64,000 nucleotides of DNA from Salinicoccus halitifaciens (GCF_021026095.1 NZ_JAJNCU010000001.1:854503-918502), one strand, 5' to 3'; numbered from the stretch's first letter, positions 17,699 to 27,284 are shown. Made by a program: numbers and translations. Notes: generated by a model not told the origin, from the sequence alone.

Positions 17699-17948
17699 TT
17701 CGATTTGAACGGAGATTTCCATCGCGTTTGATCGGTTTTTGCAGGTAAATCCGATTTGCAGGCCTTTATTTATCCCGTGTGATCGTTTTTCGCAAGCTTA
17801 TCCGATTTGCAGAGCCTGATTTGCTGCCTGAGATCGGTTTGAATAAGCATATCCGATTTGAGCCACAAAATATGGGCGCCCAGATCGCTTTTCGAACGAC
17901 TTTCCGATTTGGCGAGGGTATTTATTCCCATTCAAATCGGAAAACTCA
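17699..17948. repeat. 51-bp tandem repeat array A (degenerate)
   Basis: Five units start exactly 51 bp apart at 17699, 17750, 17801, 17852 and 17903. Each begins TCCGATTTG (TTCGATTTG in the first) and carries GATCG or AAATCGG about 30 bases in; the fifth is palindromic, TCCGATTTGG with CAAATCGGA. The array fills the 307-bp gap between the opuA terminator and the ytkD stop codon. The same period and half-sites recur at 62.28-62.48 kb. No ribosome site or coding gene is convincing here. Confidence 0.85.
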
Positions 17949-18407
17949 TTATCCGAAGAACGCATCTCCCCTGCTCTCCTCATATAAATAAAGGATGCAC
18001 TCATCCTCCAGCAGCACGCTTCTCTCCTCACCCGGGATGTCGTCGACGGCATCAAACATCTCAGGTCCGTGTGTCTCCATATACTCACACCTGAAGGTGA
18101 GATCGCGCACTTCAACATGGAAGACAGCCTTGTTGAACGGCTTTTCCGCATGCACCGTGTAGGTGCCGACGAACTTCAAGTCCTCCACGGAGGCGCCGGT
18201 CTCTTCGAACAGTTCCCTCTGCACCGCTTCTTCCAGCGTCTCCCCCGCTTCGACTTTTCCGCCGGGGAATTCCACGCCGCGGACTTTATGGCGTGTGAAC
18301 AAGTACTTATGATTGAACTTCGGTATTGCAAGCACATGTTTCGTATCATCCAGCCGGTCTTCAGTGAACGTCACTCTTCTGCCTTCAAAATCCGTAAATT
18401 CCTTCAT
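17949..18407 (-). CDS. ytkD: NUDIX hydrolase YtkD
   Basis: A 152-aa nucleoside triphosphatase of the MutT/YtkD group, which hydrolyses oxidised or canonical (d)NTPs. The Nudix box runs from GGKVEAGET (49-57) through QRELFEETGA (63-72), with the catalytic Glu residues of REL.EE.G intact. AAAGGATG lies 8 nt before ATG. Its place between metK/pckA and the men genes is the Bacillus and staphylococcal arrangement. It converges on the repeat array. Confidence 0.92.
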   Translation of the reverse strand: MKEFTDFEGRRVTFTEDRLDDTKHVLAIPKFNHKYLFTRHKVRGVEFPGGKVEAGETLEEAVQRELFEETGASVEDLKFVGTYTVHAEKPFNKAVFHVEVRDLTFRCEYMETHGPEMFDAVDDIPGEERSVLLEDECILYLYEESRGDAFFG

Positions 18408-18490
18408 ATCATCAGCATCCTTTATTTGCCTAATCTCGGTATACCCTTTATCATTATTATGTATAAAATAATAAAAAATCTGGTGAAATC

Positions 18491-18730
18491 ATGAAAAAGA
18501 TCGTCATATATATATTCCGTTTCTATCAAAAAGCCATTTCGCCGATGTTCCCGCCTTCATGCAGGTTCAACCCGACATGCAGCAATTACGGCATAGAAGC
18601 GGTTCAGGAGCACGGGGCGCTGAAGGGGAGCTGGATGGCTGTAAAGCGTATATTGAAATGCCATCCGTTCCACCCGGGCGGTTATGATCCTGTACCCCTG
18701 AATCCCAAAAACTATCCTGATGGAAAATAA
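18491..18730 (+). CDS. yidD: Membrane protein insertion efficiency factor YidD
   Basis: A 79-aa membrane-associated protein of the YidD family, which assists YidC/Sec insertion. Family signature: RFYQKAISP near the N-terminus, then [15 protein letters not shown], and [18 protein letters not shown] at the C-terminus with its three conserved cysteines. The ribosome site is weak (GGTGA, 5 nt before ATG). Confidence 0.95.
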   Translation: MKKIVIYIFRFYQKAISPMFPPSCRFNPTCSNYGIEAVQEHGALKGSWMAVKRILKCHPFHPGGYDPVPLNPKNYPDGK

Positions 18731-18767
18731 AATCACTGGTCCGGAATCCCGGACTGGTGATTTTTTA
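18731..18767. terminator. Bidirectional terminator between yidD and menE
   Basis: Stem ATCACTGGTCCGG/CCGGACTGGTGAT followed by TTTTTT on the plus strand; it overlaps the menE stop codon. Confidence 0.88.
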
Positions 18768-20133
18768 TATACTTTTTATAATTTTTCTGCCGCGAGACTT
18801 TGCCCGTCGATGTCATGATGACTTCATCCACGAAATGGATTTCCCTCGGCATCTTGTATCTTGCGAGCGTCTCAGTGAGATGCTTCAGGATATCTTCTCT
18901 GATTCCGGCATCACCCTGGACCAGGAGGACCGGGGTCTCGCCCCACTGCGCGTCACTCGCCTTGATGACGACACAATTTTCCACGCCGTCCACTTCATGT
19001 ACCCTGTCCTCTATCTCTTTTGGATAGATGTTTTCACCGCCGCTGATGATCAGATCCCTGCGCCGGTCCAGTATATAAAGGTAGCCTTCCTCATCCAGCC
19101 GGGCGAGATCACCGGTCCTGAAATAACCGTCTATGATTTCCATCTCCGCATTCAAATATCCCGGGGTGACATTTTCCGCCCTTACCAGCAGTTCACCGCC
19201 TGCATCCACTTTCAACTCGACATTGTGGAGCGCCTTTCCGACGGTGCCGTCCAGAATCTTGCCATCAGTATATGGAATTGAGACAATCTGCGAGCATGTC
19301 TCTGTCATGCCGAATGAGTTGTATACCGGAAGTCCGTTATCGAGCGCTTCCTTGAGCACCTTTTTCGTGACGCCCGCCCCGCCGAGCAGTATCCCTTCAA
19401 GGTGCGTCCCGAAATCGCTGCCGACTTTCAGCAGCCGCTGCAGCATTATGGGGACGAGGCTCGTATGGGTGACCTTTTCCTCTTTCATAAGTCCAAATAT
19501 CTTTTCCTCATCAAATTTATCCACGAGGATATTCGTGCACTGTGCGATGACGCACCTCAAAACGATCGACAGACCGGATATATGAAAGATCGGGTTCACC
19601 TGCAGCCATACACTGTCTGTACCGTAACCGAACCGCTTCTCACAGCCTTCGGCGGAAGCGTAATGATTGGCATACGTCTGCTTGACGGCCTTTGCACGGC
19701 CGGTCGTCCCGGATGTGAACATGATGGAGAGTATATCATCCCCGTTGATGGGACGCTCTTCCAGCGGGACAGGCTTCAGATCATACAACGCCTTGAAACG
19801 GACCACTTCAAAGCCGTCCATTTCAAGCGGTTTTGTCGTTATGATCATCGTGACCCCGACATCATTCAATTGCTGCTCGATTTCATGGGGCGTGAGCCTT
19901 GTATTGATGAGGACCATTTCGATGCGGGCCTGCATCATTGCATGGATGAGCTTCAACGATTCGGATGAGTTGTAGATGAAGACGCCGATCCTGTCCACGC
20001 CGAGGGACTTTATCTTCCCGGCAAGCGTGCGGGCCTCCCTGTACAGTTCTGAATATGTGATCGTTTCGGAATTGAACTTGACGGCGGTTTTCTCCGGCGC
20101 CGCTTCACTTGCTGTTTTCAGCCAGTTCTCCAT
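18733..20133 (-). CDS. menE: 2-succinylbenzoate--CoA ligase
   Basis: Adenylate-forming (ANL) enzyme of 466 aa that activates o-succinylbenzoate in menaquinone synthesis. Core motifs: SIMFTSGTTGRAKAV (P-loop-like), YNSFGMTETCSQ, GYFRTGDLARLDEEGYLYILDRR split across A5-A8, and the C-terminal lysine in STGKVSRQ. The start is ATG behind GAGGTG; a longer reading begins in the preceding hairpin. It is the last gene of menFDHBE, 43 bp after menB, with a terminator-like stem between the two. Confidence 0.94.
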   Translation of the reverse strand: MENWLKTASEAAPEKTAVKFNSETITYSELYREARTLAGKIKSLGVDRIGVFIYNSSESLKLIHAMMQARIEMVLINTRLTPHEIEQQLNDVGVTMIITTKPLEMDGFEVVRFKALYDLKPVPLEERPINGDDILSIMFTSGTTGRAKAVKQTYANHYASAEGCEKRFGYGTDSVWLQVNPIFHISGLSIVLRCVIAQCTNILVDKFDEEKIFGLMKEEKVTHTSLVPIMLQRLLKVGSDFGTHLEGILLGGAGVTKKVLKEALDNGLPVYNSFGMTETCSQIVSIPYTDGKILDGTVGKALHNVELKVDAGGELLVRAENVTPGYLNAEMEIIDGYFRTGDLARLDEEGYLYILDRRRDLIISGGENIYPKEIEDRVHEVDGVENCVVIKASDAQWGETPVLLVQGDAGIREDILKHLTETLARYKMPREIHFVDEVIMTSTGKVSRQKNYKKYIKNHQSGIPDQ

Positions 20134-20146
20134 ATTTGACACCTCA

Positions 20147-20172
20147 AAAAACCCATCACTCGGATGGGTTTG
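20147..20172 (-). terminator. Hairpin between menB and menE
   Basis: On the minus strand AAACCCATC, loop CGAGT, GATGGGTTT and a TTTTTT run. It looks like an intrinsic terminator inside the men operon and may lower menE transcription. Confidence 0.65.
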
Positions 20173-20176
20173 ATTT

Positions 20177-20995
20177 TTACGGGAATTTCGGGAATTGATC
20201 GAAATCCGGTTTCCTTTTCTCTTTGAATGCATCGCGGCCTTCTTTCGCTTCTTCTGTCGTGTAGTATAGAAGCGTCGCATCGCCCGCCATCTGCTGGAGA
20301 CCGGCGAGGCCGTCCGTGTCGGCGTTCATGGCAGCTTTCAGGAAACGGAGTGCGGTCGGTGAGTGTTCCATCATCTGCTCACACCACTTGATCGTTTCGT
20401 CTTCCAGGCTCTCAAGCGGCACCACCGTGTTGACAAGACCCATTTCAAGCGCCTCGTCCGCATTGTACTGGCGGCATAAGTACCAGATTTCACGTGCTTT
20501 CTTATGGCCGACGATCCTTGCAAGATACCCTGAACCGTAGCCTGCATCGAATGAACCGACTTTTGGACCGGTCTGTCCGAATCTCGCATTGTCAGCAGCA
20601 ATCGTCAGGTCACAGACGACATGCAGCACATGACCGCCGCCGATCGCATAACCTGCAACCATTGCCACAACCGGTTTAGGAATGACGCGGATCAGCCTTT
20701 GAAGGTCGAGCACGTTCAGTCTCGGAATCTCATCTTCCCCGACGTAACCGCCGTGACCGCGCACTTTCTGGTCTCCGCCTGAACAAAATGCAAGGTCGCC
20801 CTCACCCGTCAAAACGATGACGCTGATATCCTGATTGTCGCGTGCACGGGTGAATGCGTCGATCATCTCCTGGACCGTGAGCGGCGTGAATGCATTGCGC
20901 ACTTCCGGACGGTTGATCGTGATCTTGCCGATGCCGTTGTAATACTCATATTTTATCTCTCTGTATTCTTTTAACGTTTGCCATTCTACTGCCAT
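20177..20995 (-). CDS. menB: 1,4-dihydroxy-2-naphthoyl-CoA synthase
   Basis: Crotonase-fold enzyme of 272 aa closing the second ring of menaquinone. Oxyanion and active-site segments are [17 protein letters not shown] and [20 protein letters not shown], both strongly conserved. The C-terminus FDQFPKFP is typical. Two ATGs lie 6 nt apart; the inner one sits 9 nt behind AGGAGG and is preferred. Near-identical in length to the staphylococcal enzyme. Confidence 0.97.
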   Translation of the reverse strand: MAVEWQTLKEYREIKYEYYNGIGKITINRPEVRNAFTPLTVQEMIDAFTRARDNQDISVIVLTGEGDLAFCSGGDQKVRGHGGYVGEDEIPRLNVLDLQRLIRVIPKPVVAMVAGYAIGGGHVLHVVCDLTIAADNARFGQTGPKVGSFDAGYGSGYLARIVGHKKAREIWYLCRQYNADEALEMGLVNTVVPLESLEDETIKWCEQMMEHSPTALRFLKAAMNADTDGLAGLQQMAGDATLLYYTTEEAKEGRDAFKEKRKPDFDQFPKFP

Positions 20996-21008
20996 AATCA
21001 TTTGCCTC

Positions 21009-21794
21009 CTAAGTTAAAAACTCTGATATCATTGTATCAAATTTTTCCTGTGATTCTAAATGAATGTTGTGTCCGGCACCTTCCACGACCTCAAATCTTG
21101 CATGGGGTATGCTTTCCTGCATTTCTTCGTTGATGGAGACGAACTTAGAGTCCCGCTCCCCGGCGATCAGCAGCACCGGCATCTTGAGTTCTGACAGCCT
21201 GTCCCAATACGCCGGCTGGACGCCTGTGCCGTATTTCCTGAGACTGTCCGCCACTTCTTCCGGTATCTGCGATTCGCGCATCTTCCGCTGTTTTTGGAAT
21301 GTCCCTTTCGGCAGGGACTGCTGCGACTGGAATAAACCCATGCTCTCCCATTCATCGAGGAAAGCCCGGTAATCATCCGTGATCTTCACTGCACGCGCTT
21401 CATCAATCTCCTGTCGCGCTTCCCTGTCAGACGCGGTCCTGAGTCCAGGGGATGCACTTTCCAGTATCAATGAACGGACACGCTCCGGATGGTATATCGC
21501 GAACGATAAGGCGACTCTGCCGCCCATGGAGTAACCGAAGACATGCACTTTTTGGAGTTCAAGCTCATCCAGCTTATTTTCAAGGGCGCCGGAGAGCACT
21601 TCCATATCATAGTCATGTCCCGTGCTCTGCGTGCCCCCGAAACCCGGCAGGTCAACATAGAGTATATTGAACCGCCCGCCGAGGCCGGCACCGACACCTG
21701 CAAGACTGCCTGAGTCGGCCATGAAGCCGTGCAGCAGCAGCACGGTTTCGTCACGGCCGTTACCGATGAAGTGATGATGCAATTTAAATTTCAA
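21009..21794 (-). CDS. menH: SHCHC synthase (alpha/beta hydrolase MenH)
   Basis: A 261-aa alpha/beta hydrolase that eliminates pyruvate from SEPHCHC. The nucleophile elbow GYSMGG places Ser89; the acid is in AGERDSKF and the base in GAGHNIHLE. Oxyanion motif [11 protein letters not shown]. The start is TTG, overlapping the 3' end of menD by 11 nt with GGTGA 7 nt upstream, so translation is probably coupled to menD. Confidence 0.92.
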   Translation of the reverse strand: MKFKLHHHFIGNGRDETVLLLHGFMADSGSLAGVGAGLGGRFNILYVDLPGFGGTQSTGHDYDMEVLSGALENKLDELELQKVHVFGYSMGGRVALSFAIYHPERVRSLILESASPGLRTASDREARQEIDEARAVKITDDYRAFLDEWESMGLFQSQQSLPKGTFQKQRKMRESQIPEEVADSLRKYGTGVQPAYWDRLSELKMPVLLIAGERDSKFVSINEEMQESIPHARFEVVEGAGHNIHLESQEKFDTMISEFLT

Positions 21795-23445
21795 ATTTTT
21801 TCACCAGCTGTCCGATTTCTTTTTTGAGTGCCTGATGTGAGTTCAGGTTATCGGTGCGGTCCGTCATGATTTCAATCAGGTTCCTACCGGATTGCGGAAT
21901 CACCAATTCATCAAGGTCGGCCGTCGATTCGATCTTGGAGTAATTGAAGTCATAAAGTTTTGCGGTATGTTCAAAGTCCAGGCCGAGCGGTGTGCCGAAC
22001 AGCCGCTCAAAATGGTCTTTATTTTCGTACTGCGGCAAAAAGTTGAATATGCCGCCGCCGTCATTGTTGAACACGACGATGTTGATGTCGATATCATTCA
22101 ATTTAGCCATGACGAGCCCGTTCATATCATGATAAAGTGCAATGTCCCCGATGACGAGCGTGACGCTGTCACTCGCAGCCATCGCAATCGCAGTTGAAAC
22201 CACGCCGTCGATCCCGTTCGCACCGCGGTTGGCATAGATTTTGTGCTTGAGCCGCGTGTCATAACGCTCGACATCCCGAATCGGCATGCTGCTCGAGGCG
22301 AAGACGATCTCGTCCGGTGAACGCCTGAGGACTTCATGCATGAAACGCCCTTCATCATCGTAGTCCCCGATTTTCTCTTCGATATGATTCTTTATCTCCC
22401 GGTCGAGCCGGGTGAACATCTCCTTCACGGGTGACGCTTCACCCGCTCCGATCAGGTCTTTAAGTATCTCACCGGCATCCCCCGTGTAAGCCGCGCCTGG
22501 CGGCACCGGGAATGTTTTCAGGCCGTCGTATTCACTGACCAGTATCTGTGGAACTGAAGCATTGCTCAGGAAACGGTTCGTCAGTTTCGATGTGACGGGC
22601 TCCCCGACACGCACGATGTAATCGAGTGCGTTTTCGAGCTGCTGCAGCTGTTCTTCTGAAAAAGTTGAAAACATCAGGTCGTGCGTCGTGACGATATGTT
22701 CACTGCCGAGGCGTGCATGCTGCCTCGGATCTGCGATCACTGTTACATTTTCCTGGCTGAAGACCGCCTCCAAATCATCAAGTGGGCGTGACGTCTCACC
22801 GAGTATGATCATTATGTCACCCGTCAGTTTTTCAACATTGTTATGGATCGTCCGTTCCGCCGTTTCGTTCTTTTCCCTGTGGAATAAATCCGTCCGGCTC
22901 AAGTCCGGCATCAGCGGCTCACGGATCGGTATGTTGAAATGGACCGGTCCTGTATTCGTACCTGTAAAGAACTGTGCAGCTTGCATCACTTTCGTCTCTA
23001 CGAGGCCCGTATAATCCTGCGTCCCCTCGGCAACCGGCAGCTCCGTGTAGTATGATACATAATTGCTGTACATATCCGCCTGGTCGATCGCCTGGGGCGC
23101 ACCGATGTTTTGAAGTTCTGCAGGCCTGTCCGAAGTCAGGAGCACGAGCGGTGATCGGCTGAGGCCCGCTTCCGCGACCGCCGGCGTATAGTTTGCAGCA
23201 GCAGTCCCTGAAGTGCATATCAGCCCCACCGGCTTCCTGTCTTTCTTCCCGAGCCCGAGGCCGAAAAACGCGGCGCTCCGCTCATCCGGATGAATGTAAG
23301 TTGTGATCCCCGGATGGATCTCTGCAGCCAGCGCGAGCGGCGTGGACCTTGAGCCCGGTGAGATGACGACTTCTTCCATGCCACGTGCGTAAAGGCAGTC
23401 GATCAGAGTGAAGACCTGCGTAGTCAATGCTTCCTGGTGATTCAA
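21784..23445 (-). CDS. menD: SEPHCHC synthase (MenD)
   Basis: Thiamine-diphosphate enzyme of 553 aa that adds 2-oxoglutarate to isochorismate. N-terminal motif VVISPGSRSTPLALAA, the catalytic Glu region TSGTAAANYTPAVAEA, and the ThDP motif GDIALYHDMNGL...NNDGGGIFNFLPQ are all present. The start is TTG, 6 nt behind GGAGGTGG; it overlaps the menF stop by 2 nt (ATTGA), typical of coupling. A longer ATG reading lies inside menF and is rejected. Confidence 0.94.
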   Translation of the reverse strand: MNHQEALTTQVFTLIDCLYARGMEEVVISPGSRSTPLALAAEIHPGITTYIHPDERSAAFFGLGLGKKDRKPVGLICTSGTAAANYTPAVAEAGLSRSPLVLLTSDRPAELQNIGAPQAIDQADMYSNYVSYYTELPVAEGTQDYTGLVETKVMQAAQFFTGTNTGPVHFNIPIREPLMPDLSRTDLFHREKNETAERTIHNNVEKLTGDIMIILGETSRPLDDLEAVFSQENVTVIADPRQHARLGSEHIVTTHDLMFSTFSEEQLQQLENALDYIVRVGEPVTSKLTNRFLSNASVPQILVSEYDGLKTFPVPPGAAYTGDAGEILKDLIGAGEASPVKEMFTRLDREIKNHIEEKIGDYDDEGRFMHEVLRRSPDEIVFASSSMPIRDVERYDTRLKHKIYANRGANGIDGVVSTAIAMAASDSVTLVIGDIALYHDMNGLVMAKLNDIDINIVVFNNDGGGIFNFLPQYENKDHFERLFGTPLGLDFEHTAKLYDFNYSKIESTADLDELVIPQSGRNLIEIMTDRTDNLNSHQALKKEIGQLVKKFEI

Positions 23446-24803
23446 TTCTCCACCTCCAAAACATTCATCATCGGTGTGAATTTCACGTCCGTTTCCTGGA
23501 ATTCCTTTTCCGATGACGAACCTTTCACAATGCCGCATCCGGCAAAAAGGGTCGCACTTGTCCTCGACACGAGCATCGAGCGCAGGCTCACGACAAACTC
23601 CGAGTCATTATTGTCATGGATGAGCCCGATCGGTGCCGCATACAGCCCCCGTGTGCCGTATTCCTGCTCCTTGATGTAGTCTTTTGCGATTTTTTTCGGC
23701 AGCCCGCCGACCGCAGGTGTCGGATGGATCGCCTGCAGTATATCGAATACTTCAATGCCGTCGTTCAGGCTGACTTTGATCGGGGTGTGCAGGTGGTATA
23801 TATATTTATTTTTCAATATATGGGGCACTTCATCGTACTCGATGATGTAACTGAAAGGCTTTAAGTCTTCAACAATCGACTGCCTCACCAGTTCATGCTC
23901 ATATCGGTTCTTCTCATCGTGCAGGAGAAAATTCTGCTGGTACGTATTATCATCCTCATCATCCGTCCTCGGCGCAGAACCCGCAATCGCATTCGTCCAG
24001 AGCTGGTTGTCTTCTATTTCAAACAGGCGCTCGGGCGATTTAGATACGAAGGCGCTGGTGCCCTTTTCATAGTAGACGGTGTAGGTTTCTTTCTCATCCT
24101 TCAAACGGTCCAGTATGAACAGCGGATCGATGCCGGATTTGAATGTGATCAGGCGCTGCCTGGCAAGGACGACCTTCATGAAAGTCTCCTCATCCAGCAC
24201 TTCCACCGCCTCATCAACGAGTTCTTTCCATTCATCCGGGAAGATGTCCTTGATGATGCTGACTTCGGCCTTTTCATAAGCGTCGGGTTCCGTCTGTGAT
24301 AGCCCACTCAGGACCTCCGACAAATCCGCCAATGCGTCCGTCAGCTTCTGCGAATGCTGCGGGATGGTATAAAAAACTTCCTGACGCACCAGGTCGAACT
24401 GATAGACCGGCAGATGGAATTCGACCATCTGGAAATCCGACCATTCATCATTTGTGTCTTTATCATCAAACTTCACCCCGCCGAATAAGCTCAGGCGTGA
24501 TGATAAATCATCATTGACCGGTACCATCTGTATACTGTTGTAAAGTTCATTTTTCTCGGAAGTTAAGGATGCCGCTTTGAATTTGTCTCTGGAGATACTC
24601 TTCCTGTATCCTATACCGATATTGTCAAATCCGCCGTCTTTCGACTGGAACCAGTAGCGCTCGCCCGCATAATCCTTGAAATAAGTGAACAACTGGGCAT
24701 GTCTGATATCATATTCGTGAATCGGTATATGTAAAGTGATGTATTTTGAATCAGAATCTATAATCACTTCCTCGACTAAATCTTCATATTCTACCAAATT
24801 CAT
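23442..24803 (-). CDS. menF: Isochorismate synthase
   Basis: Chorismate-utilising enzyme of 453 aa, first committed step to menaquinone. The catalytic C-terminal half carries NAIAGSAPR, HPTPAVGGLPK and the YAAPIGLI signature, with GCGIVKGSSSEKEFQET at the end. The chosen ATG is 9 nt behind GAAGTG; another ATG 42 nt upstream is possible. It heads menFDHBE and is divergent from menA. Confidence 0.92.
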   Translation of the reverse strand: MNLVEYEDLVEEVIIDSDSKYITLHIPIHEYDIRHAQLFTYFKDYAGERYWFQSKDGGFDNIGIGYRKSISRDKFKAASLTSEKNELYNSIQMVPVNDDLSSRLSLFGGVKFDDKDTNDEWSDFQMVEFHLPVYQFDLVRQEVFYTIPQHSQKLTDALADLSEVLSGLSQTEPDAYEKAEVSIIKDIFPDEWKELVDEAVEVLDEETFMKVVLARQRLITFKSGIDPLFILDRLKDEKETYTVYYEKGTSAFVSKSPERLFEIEDNQLWTNAIAGSAPRTDDEDDNTYQQNFLLHDEKNRYEHELVRQSIVEDLKPFSYIIEYDEVPHILKNKYIYHLHTPIKVSLNDGIEVFDILQAIHPTPAVGGLPKKIAKDYIKEQEYGTRGLYAAPIGLIHDNNDSEFVVSLRSMLVSRTSATLFAGCGIVKGSSSEKEFQETDVKFTPMMNVLEVEN

Positions 24804-24930
24804 TCTTTTACACTTCTTTCTCCATAGATACTCATATTTTATCATTTATTGCCTATACTGTGTATCCAGAGTTATCATTTAAGGCGACAAATATGATAAT
24901 ATTAACTCGTCAACTTAAAGGTAAAGGAAG

Positions 24931-25854
24931 ATGAATGTGCAAGGTCCAGATACTCATACAGGCATTAAAAAATACATAAGCTTAACGAGGCCCCATACGC
25001 TGACTGCAAGTTTCGTCCCCGTCCTCGTCGGTACATTCAGCGTTCTGCTGTTCGGTCCGATAAGGTGGGACATGTTCATAGCCATGCTGATTGCAACGCT
25101 GCTGATACAGTCCGCAACCAATATGTTCAACGAATACTTCGATTACAAGCGCGGGCTCGACACCAGTGATTCCGTCGGCATCGCAGGTGCAATCGTCAGG
25201 AACGGCATGTCCCCGCGGTCCGTCTTCAATATCGCGGTCATATTCTACATCATCGCTGCAGCGATCGGGCTCTACATCGCATTCAATTCATCGTTGTGGA
25301 TACTCGTCATCGGGGTGATTTCGATGGCAGTCGGCTATTTTTACACCGGCGGCCCAGTCCCGATTTCCTGGACACCTTTCGGGGAAGTCTTTGCCGGGCT
25401 CTTCATGGGCACCGTCATCATCATGATCACGTTTTTCATCCATACGGGCACGCTCCACTACTTCCCGCTGCTGATGTCCATACCGGTCGCGATCACCATC
25501 GGGCTCCTCAATATGGCAAATAACATCAGGGACCGTAAAAAAGATAAGGAAAGCGGACGTAAAACATTCGTCATCCTCGTCGGCAAGCCGGTCGCGGTAC
25601 TCACGTCTGCGGCACTGCTCGCCTTCTGCTACGTCTTTTTGATATGGATTGCGCTTTTCGAATCCTTCGGCTCGATATTCCTGCTTCTGCCGCTGCTGTC
25701 CATACCGCTCGCCATCAAGACCGTCGTGAAGTGGAAAAATGGCGATACTCCGGCAGAGCTGATTCCGGCAATGGCCTCCATGGGCAAATTGAATACGATG
25801 TTCGGACTGCTGCTGTCGATTGGTCTCCTGATCTACGGCATCACCGGCATATGA
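24931..25854 (+). CDS. menA: 1,4-dihydroxy-2-naphthoate polyprenyltransferase
   Basis: Membrane prenyltransferase of the UbiA superfamily, 307 aa, attaching the polyprenyl tail to DHNA. First Asp-rich motif NMFNEYFDYKRGLD (64-77), second motif NMANNIRDRKKDKESG. About eight to nine transmembrane helices. The ATG lies 9 nt after AAAGG. Divergent from menF, so both arms of the pathway share one 127-bp promoter region. Confidence 0.94.
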   Translation: MNVQGPDTHTGIKKYISLTRPHTLTASFVPVLVGTFSVLLFGPIRWDMFIAMLIATLLIQSATNMFNEYFDYKRGLDTSDSVGIAGAIVRNGMSPRSVFNIAVIFYIIAAAIGLYIAFNSSLWILVIGVISMAVGYFYTGGPVPISWTPFGEVFAGLFMGTVIIMITFFIHTGTLHYFPLLMSIPVAITIGLLNMANNIRDRKKDKESGRKTFVILVGKPVAVLTSAALLAFCYVFLIWIALFESFGSIFLLLPLLSIPLAIKTVVKWKNGDTPAELIPAMASMGKLNTMFGLLLSIGLLIYGITGI

Positions 25855-25856
25855 TG

Positions 25857-25884
25857 AAAACCCTCTTTAAATGAAGAGGGTTCT
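25857..25884 (+). terminator. menA terminator
   Basis: Stem AACCCTCTTT/GAAGAGGGTT followed by CTTCATTT. Confidence 0.75.
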
Positions 25885-26003
25885 TCATTTCCCCCAACAT
25901 ATCAGAAATCCTGGCCGGAGCATATGAAAAGCTGCTGGAAATGGCTGATTCCCTATGAATTAAGGGGAATCCCGCTTCATTACTTCAAATTCCGGAATAA
26001 AAA

Positions 26004-26032
26004 TTGATTATTTGTCGCAATATTATTATAAT
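26004..26032 (+). promoter_or_regulatory. Promoter of acidic lipoprotein 2
   Basis: TTGATT, 17 bp, TATAAT; start codon 34 bp further on. This is a sigma-A type promoter, unlike the GGGTA-type elements before the two sister genes. Confidence 0.7.
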
Positions 26033-26066
26033 TGTGATGTATCTATAAATTAGGGGGAAACTAAAG

Positions 26067-26825
26067 ATGAGTCTAAAAAAATATTTGCTCGCGGGCGGAC
26101 TTTCCACAGTTCTGCTTCTTGGAGCGTGTAACGGGGACGACACCACCGAAGAAGAAACTGATGATGCTGCAACAGAAGAATCCGGGGAAACTGGAGAAGA
26201 CACTGCTGACGACGAGGAAGAAGAGGAAGAAGAAAGCGAAGCCGAAGATACAGAAGGCGGCGAAGGAACTGGGGATGAAGAAGTTTATTACTCGGGTGAA
26301 TATGGTGAATTCTCAATAGAATCATTTGGACAATATACTTTAGAACCTGAGGAAGCCGAAGAAGAGGAAGAGGAGGAAGAAGCTGAGGAGGCTGAGGAAG
26401 CGGAGCCGACGGAGCTGGTATTGATCGAATTCGTATATACCAACAACGGTGATGTGCCGACTTCTGCTGAAGAAGCATTTGGCCTGGAGCTTGCTGTCAG
26501 ACATATGACTGAAGATGGCGAGGTCACTTTGGACAACCTGACGATGGATCTGCCTGAGGACCATGAGCATGCTGATCTTGTCGAAGCCTCCACGGAATTG
26601 CTTGAGCCTGGAGAGTCTGCATCAGCCGTGGTCGCCTACGGACCGGTGGATACATCACAGGAGCTGGTCATCCAGAGCCGTAATGACGATGAGCTGGATG
26701 AGACGATCGAACTTGAAGAGTCTGAAGATATCGAGAGCGACCCAGCAGAGTCGGATGCAGCTGACGCCACTGATGAAGACACCGATGACGAAGAAGAAGA
26801 GGAAGAAGAGGATTCCGAAGAGTAA
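26067..26825 (+). CDS. Acidic lipoprotein with DUF5067/DUF4352-like domain (family member 2)
   Basis: A 252-aa lipoprotein: signal KKYLLAGGLSTVLLLGAC (Cys21), an Asp/Glu-rich linker (22-75), a folded core (about 75-205) and a second acidic tail (206-252). The core has VLIEFVYTNNGDVPTSAEEAF, then LEPGESASAVVAYGPVD, the pattern of the Ig-like DUF5067/DUF4352 extracellular domains. The core is interrupted by a Glu tract (about 93-112). AGGGGGAAAC precedes ATG. Function unknown; anchored outside the membrane. Confidence 0.78.
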   Translation: MSLKKYLLAGGLSTVLLLGACNGDDTTEEETDDAATEESGETGEDTADDEEEEEEESEAEDTEGGEGTGDEEVYYSGEYGEFSIESFGQYTLEPEEAEEEEEEEEAEEAEEAEPTELVLIEFVYTNNGDVPTSAEEAFGLELAVRHMTEDGEVTLDNLTMDLPEDHEHADLVEASTELLEPGESASAVVAYGPVDTSQELVIQSRNDDELDETIELEESEDIESDPAESDAADATDEDTDDEEEEEEEDSEE

Positions 26826-26847
26826 AATTGAATTTGCAGTCATCCTC

Positions 26848-26879
26848 CAGGCCCGGGTTTGTGAACCCGGGCCTTTTTC
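26848..26879 (+). terminator. Terminator of acidic lipoprotein 2
   Basis: Stem AGGCCCGGGTT/AACCCGGGCCT with a TGTG loop and a T-run. Confidence 0.9.
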
Positions 26880-26953
26880 CAATATCGTTCTGCTTGATTT
26901 TTACACCTCACATGTTGTTATAATGAATTCAGAGCTAATTGGAGGGGTAAAAG

Positions 26954-27217
26954 ATGGTGGATATTAATCTTAAGACAATTGATGAATCTGAGAAAGAAGT
27001 CATCGTGAAGAATCATTCTTTCCAGGATGAGGGAGAAGCGAAAGATCTGTATTATAAATTGACCGAGGAGTATGCGGAACAATCCGTGCCTTTCTTTGAA
27101 AAAGACGAAAAACTGATCAAAATCGAACTGGTGAAAAAAGATTCGGAAGAAATGGATTCAGAATGCTATTTGGAGTACAGCAGAGAGCTGCTCCACAGCC
27201 TGAGCGAAAGAATATGA
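26954..27217 (+). CDS. Small acidic protein, unknown function
   Basis: An 87-aa soluble protein rich in Glu, Lys and Asp, without signal peptide or membrane segment. I do not recognise the family. GGAGGGG is 6 nt before the ATG, and a promoter (TTGATT-like, TATAAT at 26917-26922) and a clear terminator flank it, which supports a real single-gene transcript. Confidence 0.72.
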   Translation: MVDINLKTIDESEKEVIVKNHSFQDEGEAKDLYYKLTEEYAEQSVPFFEKDEKLIKIELVKKDSEEMDSECYLEYSRELLHSLSERI

Positions 27218-27242
27218 ATATGGCCCCGGCCTTCTGAAACCA

Positions 27243-27284
27243 AAAATGGCGTCTCATCGTGATATCCGATGAGACGCCATTTTT
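27243..27284. terminator. Terminator after the 87-aa gene
   Basis: Stem AATGGCGTCTCATCG/CGATGAGACGCCATT with a T-run on the plus strand and an A-run on the left; possibly used from both sides. Confidence 0.9.

Noticed and set aside
17699..17948. CRISPR array
   Set aside because: The period is constant, but there are no long identical repeats separated by unique spacers of fixed length, and no cas gene is in the window.
17779..17991. A 70-codon gene through array A
   Set aside because: No ribosome site, runs into the 3' end of ytkD on the other strand, and is explained by the tandem repeat.
25949..25972. Hairpin GATTCCC/GGGGAATC after menA
   Set aside because: Short, imperfect and without a T-run; the menA terminator lies upstream, so no role can be supported.
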